Assembly: GCA_964412375.1 (NCBI GenBank)
Contig: CAYPOD010000003.1
Span: forward strand, 62,001 to 126,000
DNA length: 64,000 bases
Direction: 5' to 3'
Source of the DNA: CADEDV01 sp964412375
Lineage (GTDB): Bacteria > Bacteroidota > Bacteroidia > Chitinophagales > Chitinophagaceae
Position 1 is the first letter of the stretch, and each line of letters starts with the position of its first letter. The notes under the pieces are model-generated. The model was not told the origin of the DNA and made no database searches. It saw only the letters and a program-made list of their open reading frames with translations. Shown here piece by piece: positions 26,718 through 34,429 of the stretch. The position numbers were made by a program, and so were the translations under genes.

Positions 26718-27696
26718 TTTCAACAAGGGCAAATTTGTGATCTCCCTTGACTTTGAACTTTTCTGGGGTGTCAGGGATAAAAAAACAATTCAGGGGTATG
26801 GGGCTAACATCCTGGGAGTAAGAAAAGCTATTCCCGCTATGATGGAGCTATTTGACAAGTACCAGGTCAAAGCAACATTCTCAACAGTAGGATTCCTCTT
26901 TGCCGAAGACCGAAATGAGTTGATGAGCCATATTCCGCCAGTCCGGCCAGCGTATGATGATAAAAAACTTTCACCTTACCTGGATATCGATACTATTGGT
27001 TTTAATGAATCAGATGATCCGTATCATTTCGGCTATTCTCTTTTGCAAATGATTAAGCAAAAGGAAATTCATGAAATTGGCACACACACTTTTTGCCATT
27101 ACTATTGTCTTGAGCCTGGTCAAAACATTGACTCATTCCGGCATGACCTGCAGGCAGCAAAGAAAATTGCAGAAAAGGAAAATATAAATGTCAGGAGCCT
27201 GGTTTTTCCCCGTAATCAGTTTTCGGAGGATTACCTTGTTGTTTGCAAGGAGGCTGGTATTGATTCATACCGGGGTAATCCTGTTTCGTGGCTTTATGAA
27301 GCCAGGAATAAAAATGATGAAAGCCTGCTTAGAAGATTATTCAGGTTTATTGACACTTATATTAATTTAACGGGTTTCCATTGTCATTCAGCTGAGCATG
27401 TGTTTAGGGATCAGGTGACTAATGTTGCGGCTTCTCGTTTTTTACGTCCGTACAGCAAGAAATTATCATTTCTTGATTTTCTGCGTATGAACAGAGTATG
27501 TGCAGCGATGCAACATGCAGCAAAACATAAGAAACTATTTCATCTTTGGTGGCATCCTCACAATTTTGGCGTCAATCTGGAGGAGAATATCCGCTTTCTT
27601 GAGAAAATTCTGGCTTACTATAAAAAGCTGAATGAACAATACGGGTTCAGCAGCATCACTATGACAGGACTGGCCGATGAGCGAAGAAAAAAATAA
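26707..27696 (+). CDS. Polysaccharide deacetylase (NodB-like)
   Basis: A 329-residue protein from ATG 26707 (MSVDFNKGKFVISLDFE); the frame is open from 26614 but the upstream part runs inside the amidotransferase gene. The NodB-type fold is shown by 'FVISLDFELFWGV' (metal or base Asp), 'VKATFSTVGFLFAED', 'HEIGTHTFCHYYC' (HxxxH metal pair) and 'LVFPRNQFSEDYL'. It has no signal peptide, so it would act in the cytoplasm on a precursor. It may remove an acetyl or formyl group from an amino sugar. The next gene, a formyltransferase, overlaps by 20 bp. Confidence 0.83.
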   Translation: MSVDFNKGKFVISLDFELFWGVRDKKTIQGYGANILGVRKAIPAMMELFDKYQVKATFSTVGFLFAEDRNELMSHIPPVRPAYDDKKLSPYLDIDTIGFNESDDPYHFGYSLLQMIKQKEIHEIGTHTFCHYYCLEPGQNIDSFRHDLQAAKKIAEKENINVRSLVFPRNQFSEDYLVVCKEAGIDSYRGNPVSWLYEARNKNDESLLRRLFRFIDTYINLTGFHCHSAEHVFRDQVTNVAASRFLRPYSKKLSFLDFLRMNRVCAAMQHAAKHKKLFHLWWHPHNFGVNLEENIRFLEKILAYYKKLNEQYGFSSITMTGLADERRKK

Positions 27697-28465
27697 CGGG
27701 AAAAAGATTGTGCTGTTATGCTCCGATTGTTTTGCAACCAGGGCACTTTACCATAATATCAGCCAGGTTTATTTCATAGAATCAATAATAACAGAGACTC
27801 CCTTGAGGGGAATGGCGCTTGCAAAAAGGCGTTTAAGGAGATTAGGATTTTGGAAAGTGTCAGGCCAGGTTTTGTTCAGTGTCATTGCTGTCCCTTTATT
27901 AAGGGTCTTTTCAAAAAAAAGAATAAAGGAAATAACAGTTTTTTTTGGCATGAGTAATGGGCTGCTGCCTGCAGAAAATGCAGTTCATTTTAGTTCGGTC
28001 AATGATGCTGCATGTAAGGATTATCTTAAACAACAAAACCCGGATATAGTAATCGTGAGCGGCACAAGAATTATAACCAGGGAAATACTGGAAAGTACAA
28101 ATGCTGTTTTTATCAATATGCATGCGGGTATCACACCCCAATACAGAGGAGTGCATGGAGGATACTGGGCTTTAGTGAATAATGATCCGTCGCATTGCGG
28201 TGTGACAATTCATCTGGTAGATAAAGGAATTGATACAGGTGAAGTGCTGTACCAGTCAGTTATAGAAATTACTGACAAGGATAATTTTGTTACATACCCT
28301 TACCTTCAGCTTGGAGAGGGACTCGCTTTATTACGTAAGGCTATTGAAGATGTATTGCAAGGTCAGCATCGGCCCTTCCGGCCAACAGTTGAGAAAGGAA
28401 AGGTTTGGTACCATCCGTCACTCTGGCAATATCTGTATTATCGTATATTCAAAGGGAAAAAATAG
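27677..28465 (+). CDS. Formyltransferase-family enzyme, probably sugar N-formyltransferase (first copy)
   Basis: A 262-residue protein with the formyltransferase catalytic triad: Asn147 and His149 in 'INMHAGITPQYRG' and Asp186 in 'VDKGIDTGEVL'. It would use 10-formyltetrahydrofolate. It is shorter than Met-tRNA formyltransferase and lacks its C-terminal tRNA-binding domain, which favours a small-molecule substrate. Residues 45-90 are basic and partly hydrophobic, possibly membrane-associated. The tight coupling to the deacetylase gene (20-bp overlap) suggests the two act on the same sugar. Confidence 0.78.
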   Translation: MSEEKNNGKKIVLLCSDCFATRALYHNISQVYFIESIITETPLRGMALAKRRLRRLGFWKVSGQVLFSVIAVPLLRVFSKKRIKEITVFFGMSNGLLPAENAVHFSSVNDAACKDYLKQQNPDIVIVSGTRIITREILESTNAVFINMHAGITPQYRGVHGGYWALVNNDPSHCGVTIHLVDKGIDTGEVLYQSVIEITDKDNFVTYPYLQLGEGLALLRKAIEDVLQGQHRPFRPTVEKGKVWYHPSLWQYLYYRIFKGKK

Positions 28466-28510
28466 CTGCAAATTTTCGCTTCCTGTTTATGTACAAAACA
28501 ATTTACTAGT

Positions 28511-29680
28511 ATGCCATTGTTAATAAGAGTCACCACAGTGCCTCTTTCATTGCATGTATTGTTACGAAATCAGCTAAAGTATATGCAGGAGCATGGGTTG
28601 GAAGTAATCATGGTGTCAGCTGATGGAAAAGAACGGGAAACAGTTGTTGCCAATGAACAATGCAGGCATATTATCATTCCTATGACAAGAAAGATAACTC
28701 CTGTCCGGGATATAGTTGCTTTTTACAAATTGACCCGGCTGCTTAGAAAGTTGAAGCCTGATATTGTTCACTCGCATACACCAAAGGCTGGTTTAATAGC
28801 CATGCTGGCCTCCCGGTTTGCAGGTGTCAGGATCAGGATTCATACCATTGCAGGTTTGCGGTTTATGACCTCATCAGGTGTTAAGCGATGGATACTGATT
28901 AGAATGGAAAAACTTACAGCTTTGTTTGCCACTCATGTTTGGCCAAATAGTTTTTCCCTTATGCAATATGTCAAGGAAAAGAAACTTGTCAATGATGCTA
29001 AGCTGGAAGTTATCGGCGGTGGATCCAGTAATGGGATTGATCTTTCCCGCTTTTCAAAGGAAAAACTGGAGGTGGGCCGGCTTCGGAAAATTAAAGAGCA
29101 AGTCAGGTTCGACAGTCATCTGATTTACCTGCTTTGTGTAGGCAGGATTGTTAAGGATAAAGGGGTGGAGGAGTTAGTAAAGGCGTTTGTAGAGCTATAT
29201 GAAACTAACAGCAAGGTCAGACTTTTGCTGGTAGGTGGGTATGAGGATGAACTTGATCCAGTCAGCGACGAAATCAAAGCAATTATTCATAACCATCCTG
29301 GAGTGATAATGGCAGGCTGGAGCGAGGAAGTAGAATACTTTATGGCCTTTGCAAATATGCTTGTACACCCTTCTCACCGTGAAGGATTCCCCAATGTACT
29401 ATTGCAGGCAGGAGCTATGCAATGTCCTGTAATCTGTTCTAAGATACCGGGCAATACCGATGTGATTGAACACCAGAATACCGGACTAGTATTTATGGCA
29501 AAAAACAAGGATTCCCTTTTATGTACAATCAAAGAAGCTATTGAAAATCCTGCAGGGATGGAGCAATATGCTAAAGCATTGAGAAATAAAGTCGAGAAAT
29601 TTTATGATCAACCTGTGGTTCACAGGATGATATATGAGAGGTACAAAGAACTCTTGAAATTGAAAGGAATCAGGCATTAA
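28511..29680 (+). CDS. Glycosyltransferase family 4 with EX7Q motif
   Basis: A 389-residue GT-B enzyme. It has 'VTTVPLSLHVLLRNQLKYM' at the N-terminus, 'LKPDIVHSHTPKAGLIAML', 'LLCVGRIVKDKGVEELVKAF' and the donor site 'REGFPNVLLQAGAMQCPVI', where the second Glu of EX7E is Gln. The same change is seen in the enzyme encoded at 19264. This form, with 'HSHTPKAG' and 'NVLLQAG', resembles CapM/PglA-type transferases that add the second sugar of a repeat unit. It is the last gene before a predicted internal promoter. Confidence 0.85.
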   Translation: MPLLIRVTTVPLSLHVLLRNQLKYMQEHGLEVIMVSADGKERETVVANEQCRHIIIPMTRKITPVRDIVAFYKLTRLLRKLKPDIVHSHTPKAGLIAMLASRFAGVRIRIHTIAGLRFMTSSGVKRWILIRMEKLTALFATHVWPNSFSLMQYVKEKKLVNDAKLEVIGGGSSNGIDLSRFSKEKLEVGRLRKIKEQVRFDSHLIYLLCVGRIVKDKGVEELVKAFVELYETNSKVRLLLVGGYEDELDPVSDEIKAIIHNHPGVIMAGWSEEVEYFMAFANMLVHPSHREGFPNVLLQAGAMQCPVICSKIPGNTDVIEHQNTGLVFMAKNKDSLLCTIKEAIENPAGMEQYAKALRNKVEKFYDQPVVHRMIYERYKELLKLKGIRH

Positions 29681-29710
29681 TCGGACTTTTACGAATGACG
29701 CCGGAGTACT

Positions 29711-29741
29711 TTTGCTGGTTTTCACTTATTTAACCAGCAAA
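29711..29741 (+). terminator. Possible terminator hairpin after the GT4 gene
   Basis: TTTGCTGGTT (29711-29720) and AACCAGCAAA (29732-29741) are perfect 10-bp arms around an 11-nt loop, 30 bp after the GT4 stop. The trailing sequence (TTATTTG) is only partly T-rich, so termination may be partial. The downstream promoter element overlaps it. Confidence 0.5.
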
Positions 29742-29744
29742 TTA

Positions 29745-29775
29745 TTTGAATTGGACCAGCATGCTATTATTTTAG
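29745..29775 (+). promoter_or_regulatory. Predicted internal Bacteroidota-type promoter
   Basis: TTTG at 29745-29748, a 19-bp spacer and TATTTTAG at 29768-29775, one mismatch from TAnnTTTG. Transcription would start about 15 bp before the ATG of the NeuD-like gene at 29795. It follows directly after the hairpin, so a new unit may begin here. Confidence 0.5.
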
Positions 29776-29794
29776 TAAGCGAAATCCAAATCAA

Positions 29795-30454
29795 ATGAAA
29801 TCCACTATCAAAAAACCAGTGGCCATTGTAGGCTATTCCGGCCACTCCTATGTTATTATAGACATTCTCTTAAATGCCGGAAGACTGGTTACCGCATACT
29901 GCGACCAGGAAGAAAAACAATCAAATCCCTATCATCTTGCATATTTGGGCAAAGAATCAGAAGTGATTCATCAATTAAAAAACTATGATTTTTTTGCCTG
30001 CGTAGGTCATAACGGAATCAGGGAAAAAATTCACACACAGCTTTCACAGTTTTTAGGCAATCCAATAAATGCTATTCATCCCAGTGCAGTTATATCAGCT
30101 TCTGCCAAAATGATGGAGGGTGTAATGATCGCCGCAAACGTAACAATTAATCCGTTGGTTCAAATCGGACGTGGAGTCATTTGCAATACATCCAGCAGTA
30201 TTGATCATGAATGTGTAATAGGTGATTTTTCCCATATTGCCCCCGGGGCTGTATTATGCGGGAATGTTGAAGTTGGTAGAGGCACATTCGTTGGTGCCAA
30301 TGCTGTAATTCGCCAGGGAATTAAGATCGGAAGCAATGTTATTATCGGAGCCGGTACTGTTGTGGTGAAGGATATACCAGACAACACTACTGTTATAGGT
30401 AACCCGGCCAGGGTACTTACCAAAAAGTCAGCACAGAAACTTAAGGCTGCATAA
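29795..30454 (+). CDS. NeuD/PglD-like sugar acetyltransferase (second copy)
   Basis: A 219-residue protein with the N-terminal nucleotide-sugar binding region (VAIVGYSGHSYVIIDIL, the 'GxSGH' motif) and a beta-helix from about residue 100 (GVMIAANVTINPLVQIG, NTSSSIDHECVIGDF, PGAVLCGNVEVG), ending 'TTVIGNPARVLTKK'. His in 'IDHECVIG' is in place of the PglD catalytic base. It is related to the gene at 12508. The nearby dehydratase and LegC/PglE-type aminotransferase suggest that it acetylates a UDP-4-amino-4,6-dideoxy-GlcNAc, as PglD does. It has its own predicted promoter and terminator. Confidence 0.84.
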   Translation: MKSTIKKPVAIVGYSGHSYVIIDILLNAGRLVTAYCDQEEKQSNPYHLAYLGKESEVIHQLKNYDFFACVGHNGIREKIHTQLSQFLGNPINAIHPSAVISASAKMMEGVMIAANVTINPLVQIGRGVICNTSSSIDHECVIGDFSHIAPGAVLCGNVEVGRGTFVGANAVIRQGIKIGSNVIIGAGTVVVKDIPDNTTVIGNPARVLTKKSAQKLKAA

Positions 30455-30480
30455 AGCCGGTTCATAATACCATATATTAC

Positions 30481-30513
30481 AAACCTGTTTTCATTTATGA
30501 GACAGGTTTTTTT
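30481..30513 (+). terminator. Predicted rho-independent terminator after the NeuD-like gene
   Basis: AAACCTGT (30481-30488) pairs with ACAGGTTT (30502-30509), with extra pairing TCAT/ATGA inside the loop, and the right arm runs into a run of seven T (30507-30513). It lies 26 bp after the acetyltransferase stop. This would separate that gene from the formyltransferase unit. Confidence 0.75.
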
Positions 30514-30592
30514 GTAGTTTTACTTTTTAAACAGATAATCTGCTGTTTATTTATTATTTCAATAATGTAACTGGGTCTTTTATAATCTGGAA

Positions 30593-31276
30593 ATGGAGAG
30601 CTACAGAAATAGTACAAAGATTTTATTTATAGGTAAGGCCGATAACCTCTATGCAAAAATTGCTGCAGATTTTATTCAACAGCATTTTTATAACGCTCAA
30701 GTTGTTTTTTCAAAGAGATCAGACCCATTTAAGCATGATTTGATGGAATGGGAAGGCGATCTTTTGATATCTTACCTGGCTCAGTGGATCTTACCTGCAG
30801 AATTATTGCGAAAAGCCAGGCTGGCGGCTATTAACCTGCATCCCGGTCCTCCTGAGTATCCTGGAATAGGATGCACCAATTTTGCTATCTATAACGGGGA
30901 AAAAGAATTTGGTATCACCTGTCATCATATGCTGGCGAAAGTTGACACTGGGCAGATTATTATGGTAAAACGATTTCCATTGTTTGATACGGACACAGTC
31001 TATTCGTTGACACAACGCTGCTATATAGAGATTCTTCATGCATTTTGTGAATTAATGAGCGGATGGTTAAAAGGTCAGCCAATTCCGATGAGTAATGAGA
31101 GATGGACCCGTGCACCGTACAAACGAAAAGACCTGAATGAGCTTTGCAGGCTAAAATCCACAATGAGCAGGCAAGAAATAGACCGGCGCATCAAGGCTAC
31201 CACCTATGGGGATAAAGTATGGGCCTATATGGAAGAGGGGTCTGATATTGATAAAGAGGGTGTCAGTTTTCGGTAG
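30593..31276 (+). CDS. Formyltransferase-family enzyme (second copy)
   Basis: A 227-residue protein with Asn81 and His83 in 'INLHPGPPEYPGIG' and Asp118 in 'AKVDTGQII', the complete formyltransferase triad. It is even shorter than the first copy and has no C-terminal domain. It sits just before the dehydratase (31341) and aminotransferase (32584) of the UDP-4-amino sugar module, so N-formylation of that 4-amino group is a reasonable guess, in competition or alternation with the NeuD-like acetyltransferase. The 138 bp before it hold the terminator above and a small inverted repeat (TAAACAG...CTGTTTA). Confidence 0.78.
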   Translation: MESYRNSTKILFIGKADNLYAKIAADFIQQHFYNAQVVFSKRSDPFKHDLMEWEGDLLISYLAQWILPAELLRKARLAAINLHPGPPEYPGIGCTNFAIYNGEKEFGITCHHMLAKVDTGQIIMVKRFPLFDTDTVYSLTQRCYIEILHAFCELMSGWLKGQPIPMSNERWTRAPYKRKDLNELCRLKSTMSRQEIDRRIKATTYGDKVWAYMEEGSDIDKEGVSFR

Positions 31277-31340
31277 CTCACATATATCACTGAATAAATT
31301 AGTTAGTCTTATAAAAGCGTCTATTCAAAATCATAGTTAA

Positions 31341-32555
31341 ATGTTTCCCGACCTGAATAAATTTATTGCTGAGAAAGTGCTAGAGAGGGGTACTTCTTTT
31401 TTTCTGCAGGATATAGTCGACAACAGGAATGCACTGGAATCCCGTATCAGCGGAAAGAAAGTGCTGGTAATTGGTGGTGGCGGCACTATCGGCTCAAACT
31501 ATATTAAGTCATTGCTTCATTTCAAACCGCAATCGGTTATTGTTATTGACTCAAATGAGAATGGCTTGACAGAAATGGTAAGAGATATCCGCAGCACCGG
31601 CGGATTACAGATACCTTCAACTTTCATCACCTACCCGGTTAATTTTGGTGATCCGTTGTTTAGTAAGATCTACGAAGCATACAAACCCTTCGACATCATT
31701 GCTAATTTTGCCGCCCATAAACATGTAAGAAGCGAAAAAGATATTTATTCGATTGAGGCAATGATCCAAAATAACCTGCTTCATGCACATAAGCTGTTGC
31801 AGTTGGTTGTAACAGACAGGCCTTCTCACTTTTTCTGTGTTTCTACAGATAAAGCGGCCAACCCGGTGAATGTAATGGGCGCCACTAAAAAACTGATGGA
31901 AGACCTGGTGATGAGTTTTGCTGCGAAAATAAACTGTACCACTGCAAGATTTGCCAATGTTGCATTTTCAAACGGAAGCCTGCCCGATGGGTTTATCCGT
32001 AGATTGTTGAATCGACAGCCACTTTCAGTACCAAAAGATGTGAAAAGATACTTTGTTTCACCTGTTGAGTCTGGTGAAATATGTATGCTTGCTTCTGTTC
32101 TTGGAAATTCAGGTGATGTTTTTTTCCCAAAGCTTGATCAAAGCAGGTTAACTGGTTTTTACGAGATCACTGTTAAGTTTCTTGCAGAGGCCGGGTTTGA
32201 CATATTGGAATGTGATACAGAGGGGGAAGCAAAGAAATTTGCAGCAGAAATGAAACCAGATGACACTTTTTATCCTGTATATACATTTACTTCTGATACA
32301 ACAGGGGAAAAACTGTATGAAGAATTCTATTTACCCGAAGAGTTACCCGATTTTCAGCGGTTTCATTCTCTTGGCGTTGTCAATCCGCTTCAAAGGCAAC
32401 ATCCGGGGAATAATATGGACGAATTTTTTTCGGCTATCACTCATGTTTTCAACCGGGAAAACGCAATGAAAGCTGACATAGTTGAGTTATTGAAAAAATA
32501 TATACCCACTTTCTCGCATCATGAAACTGGGAAGACCCTGGATATGAAAATGTAG
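31341..32555 (+). CDS. UDP-GlcNAc 4,6-dehydratase-like (LegB/PglF/FlaA1 family)
   Basis: A 404-residue soluble SDR (polysaccharide synthesis protein 2 family). The NAD motif GGGGTIGS is at 45-52; the catalytic segment has Thr169, Asp170, Lys171 and Met179/Lys183 in 'STDKAANPVNVMGATKK', where Met takes the place of the usual Tyr, as in PglF and FlaA1. It has no N-terminal membrane helices, unlike full-length PglF. The predicted product is a UDP-4-keto-6-deoxy sugar for the LegC-like aminotransferase encoded 28 bp downstream. The motif more often reads GAGGSIGSE, so Asn53 in place of Glu is a small variation. Confidence 0.82.
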   Translation: MFPDLNKFIAEKVLERGTSFFLQDIVDNRNALESRISGKKVLVIGGGGTIGSNYIKSLLHFKPQSVIVIDSNENGLTEMVRDIRSTGGLQIPSTFITYPVNFGDPLFSKIYEAYKPFDIIANFAAHKHVRSEKDIYSIEAMIQNNLLHAHKLLQLVVTDRPSHFFCVSTDKAANPVNVMGATKKLMEDLVMSFAAKINCTTARFANVAFSNGSLPDGFIRRLLNRQPLSVPKDVKRYFVSPVESGEICMLASVLGNSGDVFFPKLDQSRLTGFYEITVKFLAEAGFDILECDTEGEAKKFAAEMKPDDTFYPVYTFTSDTTGEKLYEEFYLPEELPDFQRFHSLGVVNPLQRQHPGNNMDEFFSAITHVFNRENAMKADIVELLKKYIPTFSHHETGKTLDMKM

Positions 32556-32583
32556 TAAGACCCAATTTGTAAAACCAATCAGC

Positions 32584-33717
32584 ATGATCCCACTGTCAGT
32601 TCCCAATATTACAGGCAATGAATGGAAATATGTAAAGGAATGTCTTGATTCGGGGTGGATTTCTTCTGTTGGGTCATTTGTTTCCCGGTTTGAGCAAATG
32701 GTAGCAGATTTTACCGGTGCAAAGTATGGTGTTGCCACGGTGAACGGCACTTCAGCTCTTCATATTGCTTTACTGCTTGCTGGTGTCAAACAAAACGATT
32801 ATGTAATTCTCCCCAATCTTACATTTGTTGCTTCGGCAAATGCAATTAAGTACCTAGGTGCGGAACCATTGCTTATAGATGCAGATAAAGATTTGTGGCA
32901 AATGGACCTTGACTTGCTTGAAGAATTTTTAAAAAATGAAACTGAAATCAAAAACGGGGAGCTGCTTTATAAAAAAAATAGCCGCCGGATAGCGGCTATT
33001 ATGCCGGTGCACATTCTTGGCAATATGTGCAATATGGATCAGTTCCTGGCAATAACCCAACAATATCCTTTGACTGTTGTGGAGGATTCTACAGAAGCCC
33101 TAGGGTCGTATTATAAGGGAAAACATGCAGGAAGATTCAGCCTCATGGGGTGTTTTAGTTTTAATGGCAACAAGATCATTTCTACAGGTGGAGGAGGGGT
33201 AATAGTTACCGATGATGAAAAACTTGCGAAAATGGCTAAGCATCTCACCTCGACGGCAAAAGCAAGCCCGGATGAGTATTATCATGACGAGGTGGGCTAT
33301 AACTACCGGTTGGTGAATATACTGGCTGCGGTGGGTGTTGGCCAGATGGAACTGTTACCTTCGTTTATTAAAAGAAAAAGAGAAATCACATCTTTTTACA
33401 AAGACAGCCTGCAAAAGGTAGCGGATATAGAATTTCAAAAGGAATTACCTGATGTGCAGGCAAACGGCTGGTTGTTTACCATAAAAACCAGTCATCAGCA
33501 AAAATTGCTTGATCATCTCAATTCAAAAGGTATACTTAGCCGCCGTTTTTGGATGCCTATGAGCAAACTACCTATGTATAAGGATTGCCTGCAGATTGAA
33601 AACAGGGATGTGGCCGGAGAAATTTATAATACCTGTTTAAGCATTCCCTGTTCTACCAATATTACAGATGAACAACTGGAAATCGTAGCACGGGAAATAA
33701 AATTTGCCCTCAATTGA
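32584..33717 (+). CDS. LegC/PglE-type UDP-4-amino sugar aminotransferase
   Basis: A 377-residue DegT-family PLP enzyme. 'IPLSVPNITGNEWKYVKECLDSGWISSVGSFV' (N-terminus, in pieces LSVPNITGNEW and DSGWISSVG) is typical of the LegC branch. Asp168 (VVEDSTEALGS) would bind the PLP nitrogen and Lys197 (FSFNGNKIISTGGGG) the cofactor. It would add the 4-amino group to the product of the dehydratase encoded just before. LegG, LegI and LegF homologues are absent from the window, so a bacillosamine-like sugar is more likely than legionaminic acid. Confidence 0.85.
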   Translation: MIPLSVPNITGNEWKYVKECLDSGWISSVGSFVSRFEQMVADFTGAKYGVATVNGTSALHIALLLAGVKQNDYVILPNLTFVASANAIKYLGAEPLLIDADKDLWQMDLDLLEEFLKNETEIKNGELLYKKNSRRIAAIMPVHILGNMCNMDQFLAITQQYPLTVVEDSTEALGSYYKGKHAGRFSLMGCFSFNGNKIISTGGGGVIVTDDEKLAKMAKHLTSTAKASPDEYYHDEVGYNYRLVNILAAVGVGQMELLPSFIKRKREITSFYKDSLQKVADIEFQKELPDVQANGWLFTIKTSHQQKLLDHLNSKGILSRRFWMPMSKLPMYKDCLQIENRDVAGEIYNTCLSIPCSTNITDEQLEIVAREIKFALN

Positions 33718-33719
33718 CC

Positions 33720-34382
33720 ATGTACTTTTTCATTAAACGTTTTTTTGACATTTTTTTCTCACTGGCAGCACTGCTGTTGCTGCTTCCCGTGTTTATTCCT
33801 GTTATTTTGGTATTATTACTTACCGGTGAACATCGCGTTTTTTACCGGCAGCAACGCATAGGTTATCTGAAGAGGACATTCCATATCTGGAAATTCGCCA
33901 CTATGTTAAAAAACAGCCCAAACATGGGAAACGGAGATGTGACCACCCGTAATGACCCTAGGGTTACAAAAGTTGGAAAATTTCTCCGTATAAGTAAGCT
34001 AAATGAATTTCCCCAGCTGATTAACATTCTTACAGGAGACATGTCTTTTGTTGGCCCCCGTCCGCTGATGAAAGTAAGTTTTGAACGTTATTCAGACGAA
34101 GTGAAAGAAAAGATTTACAATGTCAGACCCGGGCTTACTGGTATTGGCAGCATATTATTCAGGGATGAGGAATTGATTGTTTCACAAAGCAATTTGCCAC
34201 CGCATGAATGTTACAGGCAGATCATCCTTCCCTATAAAGGAACAGTTGAAATGTGGTATCAGCAACATATTTCTTTTCTTACCGATTTTTTTATCCTTTT
34301 CATGACAGGCTGGGCAATAGTGTCACCCCGCAGTAATCTAATTTATAGAGTGTTCCCTTCTCTACCGCGACGCAAATTTTAG
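33720..34382 (+). CDS. PglC-like phosphoglycosyl transferase (initiating sugar transferase)
   Basis: A 220-residue monotopic enzyme from ATG 33720 (MYFFIKRFFDIFFSLAALLLLL), 2 bp after the aminotransferase stop. It has an N-terminal re-entrant hydrophobic helix, 'VFYRQQRIGYLKRTFHIWKFATML', 'GKFLRISKLNEFPQL' and 'GDMSFVGPRPL'. PglC-type enzymes move a phosphosugar, often diNAc-bacillosamine, from UDP to undecaprenyl phosphate and begin the repeat unit. Their active site is an Asp-Glu pair; here the codons are AAT-GAA, giving Asn95-Glu96. Whether the enzyme works is therefore open. Its place after the UDP-amino-sugar genes fits an initiating role. Confidence 0.82.
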   Translation: MYFFIKRFFDIFFSLAALLLLLPVFIPVILVLLLTGEHRVFYRQQRIGYLKRTFHIWKFATMLKNSPNMGNGDVTTRNDPRVTKVGKFLRISKLNEFPQLINILTGDMSFVGPRPLMKVSFERYSDEVKEKIYNVRPGLTGIGSILFRDEELIVSQSNLPPHECYRQIILPYKGTVEMWYQQHISFLTDFFILFMTGWAIVSPRSNLIYRVFPSLPRRKF

Positions 34383-34383
34383 C

Positions 34384-34408
34384 ATTCCTCCTGTTACACG
34401 GAAGGAAT
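34384..34408. other. Hairpin between the sugar transferase and phosphatase genes
   Basis: ATTCCTCC (34384-34391) pairs with GGAAGGAAT (34400-34408) with one bulged base and an 8-nt loop, starting just after the sugar transferase stop. No strong T tract follows. It could be a weak terminator or mRNA stability element. Confidence 0.4.
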
Positions 34409-34429
34409 ATTGAGTATTTTCGTATCAGT

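Noticed and set aside
30528..30551. Small inverted repeat TAAACAG/CTGTTTA before the second formyltransferase gene
   Set aside because: Arms are short and the region is AT-rich; chance occurrence cannot be excluded, so it is not listed as a site.
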